Below are positions 1-5,493 of a stretch of DNA of 16,167 bases, piece by piece; position 1 is the first letter of the stretch; each line of letters begins with the position of its first letter. The position numbers and the translations under genes are program-made. The notes under the pieces were generated by a model, which was given only the letters and a program-made list of their open reading frames with translations, ran no database searches and had not been told where the DNA came from. This DNA is from Streptosporangiaceae bacterium (GTDB lineage: Bacteria > Actinomycetota > Actinomycetes > Streptosporangiales > Streptosporangiaceae), in the NCBI GenBank assembly GCA_030052355.1, contig JASIGS010000323.1:1-16167 (forward strand). The letters run 5' to 3'.

Positions 1-771
1 GTCCGCGCCGTTGCCGAGCCCCCACGGCAGCACGAACACGTTCATGAAGATCGAGGAGAGCAGGAAGAACTTCATCCAGCTCCCCCACTTCATCAGCGCG
101 TACGCACGGCCGGAGTACTCCAGCACGCGGCTCTCCTCGATCATCGAGATCTCGGTCGTGCCGCCGTGGCTGTCGATCGGGATCCGGCCGTTCTCGACCA
201 GCACGATCATGAAGAACGCCAGCAGACCCAGCAGGTGCGTGGGCAGCACGAGCGCGTACGGCGACGCCGCGATCGCGTGGTTCATCAGGTACGGGTTGTC
301 CGAGGCGGACACCGCGCCGACGGTGAAGAACACCAGGATCAGCGCCGGCTCGGCCATGCTGCCGATCCAGCTCGCCCGGCTGGCGCCAAGGCCGCCGTAC
401 GGGCTCGCGGTGTCCAGCCCGGACAGCGAGGTCATGAAGCTGGCCAGGGTCAGCACGAACGCGCCGCCGATCAGGTCAGCGAGAAATGCCAGCGGGAGCG
501 GTGTGTTCGTGAGCACCGGGACGATGACCGACACGGTCAGGTAACAGGCGAACGTCACGAACGGCGTGACCGCGAAAACCCAGGACGCCTGGTTACTGAC
601 CGCACTGCCCTTGCGCAGCAGCTTGGCCAGGTCCCGGTAGGGCTGCAGGATGCTCGGGCCCCGCTTGGACTCGACGATCGCCTCCGCTCGCGCGAGCACA
701 CCCGCGTACAGCGGTGCGCCGCACAGCACGACCAGGCTCTGCAGGACCTGCGCAATAACAGCGGACAGCAA
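1..771 (-). CDS. hyfC: HyfC/HycD-like (NuoH-type) membrane subunit, partial
   Basis: This is the N-terminal part of an integral membrane subunit of a hydrogenase-4 / formate hydrogenlyase / complex I-like assembly; the C-terminus lies beyond base 1. This subunit type anchors the peripheral arm and lines the quinone- or proton-coupling cavity. Family marks read directly: GPSILQPYRDLAKLLRK near the N-terminus, VENGRIPID followed by EISMIEE (the conserved acidic loop), then EYSGRAYALMKW, with hydrophobic helices between. Start choice: a GTG at 783 is in frame but has no Shine-Dalgarno. TTG at 771 sits 5 bases after GGAGG (781-777), and CTG at 768 sits 8 bases after it. I prefer TTG 771, because that GGAGG is exactly what the upstream fluoride riboswitch can mask. 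Genes for the rest of this complex would lie off the left edge. The family call is firm; the exact start is uncertain. Confidence 0.85.
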   Translation of the reverse strand, partial: MLSAVIAQVLQSLVVLCGAPLYAGVLARAEAIVESKRGPSILQPYRDLAKLLRKGSAVSNQASWVFAVTPFVTFACYLTVSVIVPVLTNTPLPLAFLADLIGGAFVLTLASFMTSLSGLDTASPYGGLGASRASWIGSMAEPALILVFFTVGAVSASDNPYLMNHAIAASPYALVLPTHLLGLLAFFMIVLVENGRIPIDSHGGTTEISMIEESRVLEYSGRAYALMKWGSWMKFFLLSSIFMNVFVLPWGLGNGAD

Positions 772-776
772 AAAGA

Positions 777-810
777 CCTCCACCTGGGCGGAATACCGTG
801 CAGGTAGAGG
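777..810 (-). promoter_or_regulatory. Expression platform of fluoride riboswitch 1
   Basis: On the minus strand CCTCTACCTG (810-801) pairs along 10 bp, with one U-G wobble, to CAGGTGGAGG (786-777). The 5' arm shares GCCTC with the riboswitch pseudoknot, and the 3' arm holds the GGAGG ribosome site of the HyfC-like gene. The folds exclude each other: fluoride-bound aptamer frees the ribosome site, ligand-free RNA hides it. The hairpin is followed by TCTTTTT, so partial transcription termination is also possible. Confidence 0.75.
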
Positions 811-853
811 CCATCAGCCGGGTCCACCCCAGCGTTACGCGAGCCTCATCGCG
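806..853 (-). promoter_or_regulatory. Fluoride riboswitch 1 (crcB motif), upstream of hyfC-like gene
   Basis: Minus-strand RNA: P1 stem CGCGA-TGAGGC-TCGCG (853-838), joining TAAC, a 6-bp P3 with arms GCTGGG and CCCGGC (833-817), then TGATGGCCTCT (816-806). GAGGC in the P1 loop pairs with GCCTC in the tail, the pseudoknot of this class. It closely resembles the Thermotoga petrophila aptamer. The nucleotides equivalent to A6, U7, G8, A40, U41, G42 and U48 are kept. Confidence 0.92.
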
Positions 854-984
854 CTCTGCTGCACAGCATACACAGTGTTGGCCCGGCGGCGGTAGCTAAC
901 ACATCTCATAAACCACGTTTCGCCCCACCAGCCACACGCGCAGCACTCTGTACATCGCATGATCACCGGCGCTACGCTGAGCCC
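854..984. promoter_or_regulatory. Divergent promoter region between riboswitches 1 and 4
   Basis: No gene is seen here. The segment must hold the promoters of two oppositely transcribed riboswitch leaders. For the minus strand, TATGCT (870-865) lies 11 bases before the riboswitch 1 P1 stem, a fitting -10. For the plus strand, TGTACA (949-954) and TACGCT (973-978) are 18 bases apart and end just before riboswitch 4. Another TACGCT lies just upstream of riboswitch 3. The -35 assignments are weak. Confidence 0.4.
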
Positions 985-1029
985 GGCGATGGAGCTCGCC
1001 CACAACTGCCGCGACGGCTGATGGCTCCT
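985..1029 (+). promoter_or_regulatory. Fluoride riboswitch 4 (crcB motif), upstream of SatP-like gene
   Basis: P1 is GGCGA-TGGAGC-TCGCC (985-1000), joined by CACAACT to a short P3 GCCG-CGA-CGGC (1008-1018), then TGATGGCTCCT (1019-1029). The loop GGAGC pairs with GCTCC in the tail. The pseudoknot differs from the other three (GGAGC/GCTCC instead of GAGGC/GCCTC) but stays complementary. This covariation supports a real RNA structure. Confidence 0.93.
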
Positions 1030-1042
1030 TGAGAAAGGAGCC
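1023..1042 (+). promoter_or_regulatory. Expression platform hairpin of fluoride riboswitch 4
   Basis: A perfect 8-bp hairpin, GGCTCCTT-GAGA-AAGGAGCC. Its 5' arm is the pseudoknot strand of riboswitch 4. Its 3' arm contains AAGGAG (1035-1040), a good ribosome site 5 bases before GTG 1046. No U-run follows, so this looks like a translational switch rather than an intrinsic terminator. Confidence 0.8.
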
Positions 1043-1045
1043 GCG

Positions 1046-1180
1046 GTGCGCAGGCGGGTCAGAGCTTCCTTGCGCGCGCCGACCGCGTCGTTTCCAACGC
1101 TAACGGCCTGCGGCTCCCTTCTCGCGACAAACCCAGTCACCGGAAGGAGTTTGCAGTGTCCCAGACCGATTCTCCGCTGA
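1046..1180 (+). CDS. Riboswitch-controlled leader frame before SatP-like gene
   Basis: A 44-codon reading frame starts at GTG 1046, five bases after AAGGAG, the ribosome site inside the riboswitch 4 expression hairpin. It ends at TGA 1178-1180, so it runs 25 bases into the SatP-like gene in another frame. The product is Arg-rich and matches nothing I recognise. It may act through translation itself, by coupling to the downstream gene or shielding the RNA from Rho, rather than through its peptide. No protein-level evidence is visible. The supporting signs are the ribosome-site spacing and similar layouts at the other riboswitches. Confidence 0.45.
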   Translation: MRRRVRASLRAPTASFPTLTACGSLLATNPVTGRSLQCPRPILR

Positions 1181-1800
1181 GCGCGAGCGACGTCGCCCCG
1201 GATGGCCGAGCCGTGGCGGGCGCGCCGGGCGGATCCTCGATGGCCGACCCAGGCGCGTGGGCGGTCACGGCGTTCGCCACCACCTCGTTCATGCTCGGCA
1301 TGTACAACGCGCACCTGATCACGCTCGGCGGCGCGCCGATCGTTATCCCCGTTGCGCTGTTCTTCGGCGGCCTGATCCAGATCATCGTCGGAATTCTCGA
1401 AGTCATGCGCGGGAACGTGTTCGGCGCCGTGGTGTTCGGGACCTACGGTCCGTTCTGGGTCATCTACGGCGTGCTGCTGACGCTGTACGCCTCGCAGATC
1501 CCGTCCGGCGCGGCCGCCAGCGCGATAGCGCTGTTCCTCGCGATGTTCGCCGTGATCACGTTTTACTTCGTGATCGCGTCGCTGCGAACCGACATGGTGC
1601 TCGTCGCCGTGTTCGCGCTGATCTTCATCGGCCTCGTGCTGCTGTCGGTCGGCTCGGGCACCGCCAATGTTCACGTGACCGAGGCAGGCGGCTGGGTTAC
1701 CTTGCTATTCGCTGTCCTCGCCTGGTACCACGCGGCGGGCGACGTGATCGGCTACACATTCGGCCGCAAGCTCCTGCCGGTAGGCTCACTGCGCAGGTAG
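1156..1800 (+). CDS. GPR1/FUN34/YaaH (SatP-like) membrane transporter
   Basis: A 214-residue integral membrane protein with about six helices. It fits the acetate/succinate-proton symporter and channel family (SatP/YaaH). Visible family features are ADPGAWAVTAFATTSFMLG at the start of helix 1 (family form NPAPLGLxGFxLTTFLLS), FGTYGPFW in the third helix (family FxxYGxFW), and GDVIGYTFGRKLLPVG at the C-terminus. The N-terminal 30 residues are polar and cytosolic-looking. Start GTG 1156 has a strong ribosome site, GGAAGGAG (1142-1149), 6 bases upstream. The gene is the first full gene after fluoride riboswitch 4, so it is probably fluoride-induced. Known family substrates are small weak acids. 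Export of fluoride/HF, or of an organic acid that builds up when enolase is blocked, is inference. A hairpin terminator follows directly. Confidence 0.85.
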   Translation: MSQTDSPLSASDVAPDGRAVAGAPGGSSMADPGAWAVTAFATTSFMLGMYNAHLITLGGAPIVIPVALFFGGLIQIIVGILEVMRGNVFGAVVFGTYGPFWVIYGVLLTLYASQIPSGAAASAIALFLAMFAVITFYFVIASLRTDMVLVAVFALIFIGLVLLSVGSGTANVHVTEAGGWVTLLFAVLAWYHAAGDVIGYTFGRKLLPVGSLRR

Positions 1801-1805
1801 CAACC

Positions 1806-1852
1806 GGTCCCGCGCGGCGCTGTGCTTCCCCCCGGCCGCGCCGCGCGGGACC
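1806..1852. terminator. Bidirectional hairpin terminator
   Basis: Perfect 14-bp inverted repeat GGTCCCGCGCGGCG (1806-1819) and its complement (1839-1852) with a 19-base loop. It sits between two convergent genes, 6 bases after the SatP-like stop and 9 bases after the HTH-repeat protein stop. There is no U-tract, as is common in high-GC actinobacteria. Confidence 0.75.
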
Positions 1853-1860
1853 GCTGCCAG

Positions 1861-2673
1861 CTACTCGCTTCCGCTGCCAGCGGCTCTCCACCGGCGAAGG
1901 AACGGCGACCGGCCGCCGGCTGGCCTGCGCGTCACGCCGCTGGCGTTCAGCGTCCTCAGGATCGTCTGCGCCGGCTGCCCGGTGAGCAGTTCGATGTGCC
2001 GCACGCCGAGACCGCACCCGGCGTAGAGCTCCTCGGCAAGTTCCGGTGTCACCAGCAGCGGTACCGGGAACCGCTGCCAGATCGGGCCGCCGGCCGGCCG
2101 GCGGGCGACACCGTGGCGCGCCAGCACGCGGCCCACCAGCGGGTCCGCGTACAGCGCGTCCACGAGCTCGATCTCAGCCGGGCCGCTGGCGGGTTCCGGG
2201 CCGCCTACCCGTACCGGGAATCCCTCGTCATGGGCCGACCGCAGGACGACCTGGCGCGACACCCCGAGCACCCGGCCAACCTCCGCGGCCGTCAGCCCGG
2301 CGGCGATGTACAGTTCCGCGATCCGGTCCGCGGATACCGCTACCCGGTCCTCGCGGTTGAGTCGCCCGCGCGTCCGCATCCGCGCGCCGCCCGCACGCAA
2401 CCGGGCTCGCACTGTGCGCTGAGGTACGCCGGTCAGCTCAGCGATCTGCACGGACGACAAGCCGAGCTCGACGTACAGGCTCATCATCAGCTCGTCGGCA
2501 GCGGCGCGCTCCTCGCTCTGATGCCGGTGCCTACCCGCTCCCCTGGGCTTGACGGGGACTCTCGCCTGGTTCAGCAGCCTCCCGACTCGCTGACGGTTCA
2601 TGCCGAGGATGTCGCCGATCCGGTACGTGGACAGGCCCTCGCACAAGTAAAGGTGACTGACCAGATCCGTCAT
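1861..2673 (-). CDS. Tandem helix-turn-helix repeat protein
   Basis: A 270-residue protein built from repeated units of about 50 residues, each a helix-turn-helix of the type L..LY...GLs...Ig.llGv....V...L...gv..r.rG. Clear units lie at about residues 4-45, 62-103, 117-158 and 212-254. A shortened, degenerate unit lies at about 169-196 (ALYADPLVGRVLARHGVARR). The helices resemble HTH domains of resolvases and sigma region 4, but no catalytic domain is present. It probably binds an extended or repeated DNA site. Start ATG 2673 was chosen because the first repeat begins there; the frame is open up to 2874, but the extra part is low-complexity and unlike the repeats. It is transcribed away from the PAP2 operon and could regulate it or itself. 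The function is not known. Confidence 0.75.
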   Translation of the reverse strand: MTDLVSHLYLCEGLSTYRIGDILGMNRQRVGRLLNQARVPVKPRGAGRHRHQSEERAAADELMMSLYVELGLSSVQIAELTGVPQRTVRARLRAGGARMRTRGRLNREDRVAVSADRIAELYIAAGLTAAEVGRVLGVSRQVVLRSAHDEGFPVRVGGPEPASGPAEIELVDALYADPLVGRVLARHGVARRPAGGPIWQRFPVPLLVTPELAEELYAGCGLGVRHIELLTGQPAQTILRTLNASGVTRRPAGGRSPFLRRWRAAGSGSE

Positions 2674-3030
2674 GTCAGTCCCGGACGAGCCGGGCCCTGG
2701 CGCCGAACGGGACGACTGCAAGGCGTGCGGGCAGCAGCCCGCACCTGCGGTGGGGCGCACGCCAACCTCCTGCTTGCCAGCAGGGACCGTTGGCGGCGTT
2801 TCCGCAGTGGGCGGCGGGCCCCTCCACCGTTGGCTGGATTGTAGCCCGATGCCGAGATCACGGGGAAAGCCCATCTTGACCCGGCCGCCCGCGGGTGACA
2901 GCGGTTATTGTGGGTGCGGCGGCATAGCTGCCCGGCGGTGGATCCCGCCGAGGCCCGCGCGACCGCTGCGCGGGCTGTAAGCCTCGTCCGGCCGATGGGT
3001 CCTGTGCACTCGACAGGAGGGACCACGGCC
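2674..3030. other. Divergent intergenic region rich in inverted repeats
   Basis: No gene is supported in these 357 bases between the HTH-repeat gene (-) and the PAP2 gene (+). The region holds a perfect 8-bp hairpin at 2725-2744, a competing 8-bp pair (2722-2729 with 2756-2763), CCTGC-TTGCCA-GCAGG at 2769-2784, and a direct repeat ACCGTTGGC at 2786-2794 and 2826-2834. It also holds the PAP2 ribosome site AGGAGG (3015-3020). I could not assign a convincing -35/-10 pair. Confidence 0.6.
2725..2744. repeat. Perfect inverted repeat upstream of HTH-repeat gene
   Basis: GTGCGGGC-AGCA-GCCCGCAC, 8-bp arms with a 4-base loop, 52 bases upstream of the HTH-repeat start. GGCGTGCG (2722-2729) can instead pair with CGCACGCC (2756-2763), so two exclusive hairpins are possible. 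It could be an operator for the neighbouring DNA-binding protein, a leader attenuator, or chance in GC-rich DNA. Confidence 0.5.
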
Positions 3031-3696
3031 ATGGTGACGGGGACTGACAGGTCCGCAACCTCAGGCGCCGGCCCGGCCACGCTCGCGCTGGCCGGTCTGG
3101 TGGCGGTTACCGTGCTGTCCCGGCACGGCTGGCTCAGCAAGGCCGACCGGGCCATCATCGACGTCGTCACGGCGCGCAGGACGCCTTCGGCCGTACGCGC
3201 CGCGCACGCAGTCAGTGCTCTCGCTGAACCCGAGCTCATGGTTCTGCCGCTGGCCGCGACGACGGCCGTGGCCCTGTCTCGAACCGGCTGGCGGGCCGCC
3301 TGCCAGCCGGTCCTGACGGTACTGGCCGGCGTCGCGGTCAGGCGCAGGCTGTGCCGGGAGATAGCACGCGAGCGACCACCCGCAGCGGTATGGCTGACCG
3401 AGCCAGAAGGATTCAGCCTGCCGTCCAAGCACACCGCAACGGCCGCGCTCGCCGCGGGCGCCTGCGTGCTCGCGCTGACCGCCGACCGGGCAGCCGGTCA
3501 CGCAGCTGCGCTCGCGGCCGCCGCCGCGGTCGGCGCGAGCCGGATCTGCCTTGGCGTCCACTGGCCCACGGACGTGGTAGCTGGCTGGCTCTTCGCCGCT
3601 GCCTGGCTCGACCTCACCCACCCGGCGACAGCCTCGGCCCGGTCGCGTGCCTGCTCCGGTCACGAGGCACCGCCTGCGCCCCGGGGCAACGCGTGA
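3031..3696 (+). CDS. PAP2-family membrane phosphatase
   Basis: A 221-residue PAP2 (phosphatidic acid phosphatase type 2) protein, a group that dephosphorylates lipid phosphates or polyprenyl diphosphates at the membrane. Motif 2 is PSKH (residues 131-134, family PSGH, with the catalytic His). Motif 3 is SRICLGVHWPTD (170-181), with the conserved Ser-Arg, His177 and Asp181. Motif 1 ends in Arg115-Pro116, but the residue seven before that Arg, normally Lys, is Cys108. Several Ala/Leu-rich helices surround the motifs. Start ATG 3031 lies 10 bases after AGGAGG; GTG 3034 is an alternative. It overlaps the Nudix gene by GTGA, so the two are translationally coupled. The actual lipid substrate cannot be read from sequence. 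Confidence 0.85.
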   Translation: MVTGTDRSATSGAGPATLALAGLVAVTVLSRHGWLSKADRAIIDVVTARRTPSAVRAAHAVSALAEPELMVLPLAATTAVALSRTGWRAACQPVLTVLAGVAVRRRLCREIARERPPAAVWLTEPEGFSLPSKHTATAALAAGACVLALTADRAAGHAAALAAAAAVGASRICLGVHWPTDVVAGWLFAAAWLDLTHPATASARSRACSGHEAPPAPRGNA

Positions 3697-4154
3697 GCAT
3701 CCCCGACGGCACTCAGCTGCGCTGCTCGGCCGTCGTCACCCGCAGGCAAGCGGTGCTGCTGCTGCACCGCACCCGTGGGGACGACTGGGTCCTGCCCGGC
3801 GGCACGCCCCGGGCCGGCGAGAGCATGGGTGCCTGTGCGCGCCGCGAGGTACTCGAGGAAACGGGGCTGCGCGTCGACCCCTCCCGGGTGGCCTTCGTGC
3901 TGGAGGTCATGGGACCTGACAACGGCACACGCACGGTCGACATGGTGTTCTGGGCCACCGAAGCGGCCCCGGCCGGCCGACCTGAGATACTGGAACCAGG
4001 TCTTGAACCCGCGTTCATCCCGGCGGAGCAGATCCATCTCCTCAAGAACCTGCGCCCGCCGCTGGCGGGTCATCTGCGCAGATTGCTCATCCGCGGCGGT
4101 GAGTACTACGCGCCGTATCTGGCTAACCTGTGGCGGCCGACCCAGACTTCATGA
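3693..4154 (+). CDS. Nudix hydrolase
   Basis: A 153-residue Nudix protein, cleaving a nucleoside diphosphate linked to another group. The Nudix box GX5EX7REUXEEXGU is complete at residues 37-59 (GTPRAGESMGACARREVLEETGL), with the metal-binding REVLEE core. The preceding DDWVLPGG strand is the usual lead-in. The length is normal for a single-domain Nudix enzyme. Start GTG 3693 overlaps the PAP2 stop as GTGA, and the stop overlaps the next start as ATGA, so all three genes form one operon. The substrate is not predictable; pairing with PAP2 suggests lipid-linked or nucleotide diphosphate clean-up, which is inference. Confidence 0.88.
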   Translation: MSIPDGTQLRCSAVVTRRQAVLLLHRTRGDDWVLPGGTPRAGESMGACARREVLEETGLRVDPSRVAFVLEVMGPDNGTRTVDMVFWATEAAPAGRPEILEPGLEPAFIPAEQIHLLKNLRPPLAGHLRRLLIRGGEYYAPYLANLWRPTQTS

Positions 4155-4435
4155 CCAGGCAGTACCTCGCCGGGGAGCTGTCCGTGCGGCTGGAACAGCT
4201 CCAGCAGGTGGTGGCGACCAGCGCAGCCGCCGACGTCGCGTGCCTGCGGGACGAGGTCGAGCGCGGGCCACTGGCTGGCTTGGCTCCGGCGGCAGCGCGG
4301 GCTATCGAGTTGGCCGACAACTTCTGCTGGGACTCGCTGTCACGCGGTGACGTCTCGGCCTTCTCGCTCCAGGCTGCCGTGTCAGCCGACCTCCGCCTGT
4401 TCGGCGTCTGCTCCGGGCTGCTCGCTGAGCACTAG
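4151..4435 (+). CDS. Small hypothetical protein, third gene of PAP2-Nudix operon
   Basis: A 94-residue soluble, mostly helical and acidic protein that I do not recognise. It starts MTRQYLAGELSVRLEQLQQ and contains DNFCWDSLSRGDVSAFSLQA. Start ATG 4151 overlaps the Nudix stop (ATGA), which supports it over an upstream GTG at 4130. Its last 54 bases overlap the end of the DUF190 gene on the other strand. Codon use has strongly GC-rich third positions like its neighbours. No catalytic motif or membrane segment is visible. Confidence 0.65.
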   Translation: MTRQYLAGELSVRLEQLQQVVATSAAADVACLRDEVERGPLAGLAPAAARAIELADNFCWDSLSRGDVSAFSLQAAVSADLRLFGVCSGLLAEH

Positions 4436-4774
4436 GACAACCGGGCTGAGCACGACAAGGCCGGAATCTATCAGCTGGTCCAGCTCTGGCAGGAACGCGC
4501 GCACGCGGGCTTCCTGATCGACCAGCTCGATAACGACGGGCTCGGAGCCGCTCCAGCCGAGCAGGCCTGGTGCCGTAAGCCGCGCCGAGCTCCCGAAACC
4601 TTGCAGGCCTCGGACCGCCGTGGCGCCTGCGAGTCCGGCCCGCTGCGCACGCTCGACAATCTCGTGGTAGAGCGGCCGGCCACCGTGCGTGTCGCGGGCC
4701 CGGAGGTAAACCGACAGCCGCAGCAAAGAGCGCTCTGTCCTGCCCGCAGCCACCCGCCCGGTCGCGCGTCTCAC
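4382..4774 (-). CDS. DUF190 family protein
   Basis: A 130-residue protein of the DUF190 family, a small PII-like fold. Recognisable pieces in order: LLRLSVYLRARDTHGGRPLYHEI (residues 17-39), GLAGATAVRGLQGFGSSARL (47-66), PVVIELVDQEARVRAFLPEL (79-98) and the C-terminal GLVVLSPVVLVL strand. From established knowledge, DUF190 genes often sit next to crcB fluoride-channel genes. Here the gene follows the universal stress protein gene with a GTGA overlap, downstream of a fluoride riboswitch, which fits that link though no crcB is present. Start GTG 4774 is set by the overlap. It may be a small-ligand sensor or channel partner; the molecular role is unknown. Confidence 0.85.
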   Translation of the reverse strand: MRRATGRVAAGRTERSLLRLSVYLRARDTHGGRPLYHEIVERAQRAGLAGATAVRGLQGFGSSARLTAPGLLGWSGSEPVVIELVDQEARVRAFLPELDQLIDSGLVVLSPVVLVLSEQPGADAEQAEVG

Positions 4775-5220
4775 CGTGCGCTCAGCAGCAGGACGGGAAC
4801 TCCGCTCGCCTCGATCGCCGCGTCGGCCACCCTGCCGAGCTTCTTGCGCCTTGCGCCGTCCCCGTGCCGGCCGAGGACGAGCATGTCGAAGCCGTGCTGA
4901 GCTGCGTAGTCGGTGACCACCCTGCCTGGATCGTCGCGGTCGGCATAGACAACCTTCACGCTCGTCCGCACTCCCGGGACCGACGGCTGGTCGCGCCGCA
5001 GTTCTTCGAACACCGCCTCGGCGTGCTGGCGCAGCCTGCCGCTCGCCTCGTTCCCTTCGTGGTCACCGTCGGCGTGTGGTGGCTGCCGTACCACGCACAG
5101 CGCGACCACGTGGCCGCCGTCACGCGCGGCGACCGCCGTGGCGGCCCTCATCGCCTCGGTAGCGTCGGGCGAGCCGTCGAAGCCAACGAGTACGCGACGG
5201 AACGAGCTGACCCCCGTCAC
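4771..5220 (-). CDS. Universal stress protein (UspA family)
   Basis: A 149-residue single Usp domain. The N-terminal strand and loop RRVLVGFDGSPDATEAM carries the nucleotide-binding Asp, and VVYADRDDPGRVVTDYAAQHGFDMLVLGRHG matches the family core. The phosphate loop GRHGDGARRKKLGRVADA is one residue short of the ATP-type GX2GX9G(S/T) and has Arg in place of Ser/Thr, so ATP binding is doubtful. Start GTG 5220 overlaps the stop of a 16-codon leader (GTGA) and has no good ribosome site of its own, so translation probably depends on coupling. The gene sits under fluoride riboswitch 2 and overlaps DUF190 by 4 bases. Usp proteins are general stress factors; the specific role here is unknown. Confidence 0.92.
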   Translation of the reverse strand: MTGVSSFRRVLVGFDGSPDATEAMRAATAVAARDGGHVVALCVVRQPPHADGDHEGNEASGRLRQHAEAVFEELRRDQPSVPGVRTSVKVVYADRDDPGRVVTDYAAQHGFDMLVLGRHGDGARRKKLGRVADAAIEASGVPVLLLSAR

Positions 5221-5267
5221 AGCGTCAGCCCGCTATCGGCGCGGGGCACCTGATGACCGCCCACCAT
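5217..5267 (-). CDS. 16-codon leader frame coupled to the Usp gene
   Basis: A reading frame from ATG 5267, encoding MVGGHQVPRADSGLTL, stops with TGA that overlaps the Usp start as GTGA. Its ribosome site GGAGG (5274-5270) is 5 bases before the in-frame GTG 5264, which may be the true start. That site lies in the strand that riboswitch 2 can sequester. The Usp gene has no good site of its own, so the leader is likely the translated entry point of the operon. This is inferred from spacing only. Confidence 0.55.
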   Translation of the reverse strand: MVGGHQVPRADSGLTL

Positions 5268-5307
5268 GGCCTCCAAACTCCCGGGGCATCGGGACCGCAG
5301 AGGCCAT
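5266..5307 (-). promoter_or_regulatory. Expression platform of fluoride riboswitch 2
   Basis: On the minus strand ATGGCCTC (5307-5300), part of the aptamer tail, is perfectly complementary to GAGGCCAT (5273-5266). The latter covers most of the GGAGG ribosome site and the ATG of the leader frame. A small inner hairpin TCCC/GGGA lies between. Aptamer folding and ribosome-site masking therefore exclude each other. Confidence 0.75.
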
Positions 5308-5345
5308 CAGCGGACGCATCCGCGGTTAGGGCGAGCCTCATCGCC
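5299..5345 (-). promoter_or_regulatory. Fluoride riboswitch 2 (crcB motif), upstream of Usp-DUF190
   Basis: Minus-strand RNA: P1 GGCGA-TGAGGC-TCGCC (5345-5330), joining CTAACC, P3 GCGGA-TGCG-TCCGC (5323-5310), then TGATGGCCTCT (5309-5299). The P1 loop GAGGC pairs with GCCTC in the tail. This is the closest of the four to the textbook aptamer, with all ligand-contacting positions kept. Confidence 0.95.
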
Positions 5346-5352
5346 ACTGGCC

Positions 5353-5381
5353 ATTCTCACGGCCAGGTAGCTGCGTCACAA
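5353..5381 (-). promoter_or_regulatory. Putative promoter of the riboswitch 2 operon
   Basis: On the minus strand TTGTGA (5381-5376) and GAGAAT (5358-5353) are separated by exactly 17 bases, each 4 of 6 to the housekeeping consensus. Transcription would begin about 7 bases on, right at the 5' edge of the P1 stem (5345), as expected for a riboswitch leader. Confidence 0.5.
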
Positions 5382-5493
5382 GAGTCTGCTTCTTGACCGG
5401 CGCCCGCCGTCGTTGCCAGACTGGCTGCCCGGCGAAGGGGCTCGCCCGGACCGCGGCTGCCGCCGCTGACAGTCCCTGCACACGCGAACCGGT

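Noticed and set aside
166..807. Plus-strand frame opposite the HyfC-like gene
   Set aside because: The minus strand gives a clean HyfC/NuoH-type protein; the plus product is low-complexity and charged.
806..850. Paired motifs GATGAGGC and GATGGCCTC read as a two-site protein operator (DosR-like)
   Set aside because: The spaced arms, loop-tail complementarity and compensating changes fit a fluoride aptamer much better, and no DosR-type palindrome is present.
1023..1060. Hairpin after riboswitch 4 as an intrinsic terminator
   Set aside because: No U-run follows it, and its 3' arm carries a well-spaced ribosome site, so a translational switch is more likely.
835..1674. Minus-strand frame across 835-1674
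   Set aside because: It runs antisense through riboswitch 4 and the SatP-like gene, and its product is low-complexity Arg/His/Glu-rich.
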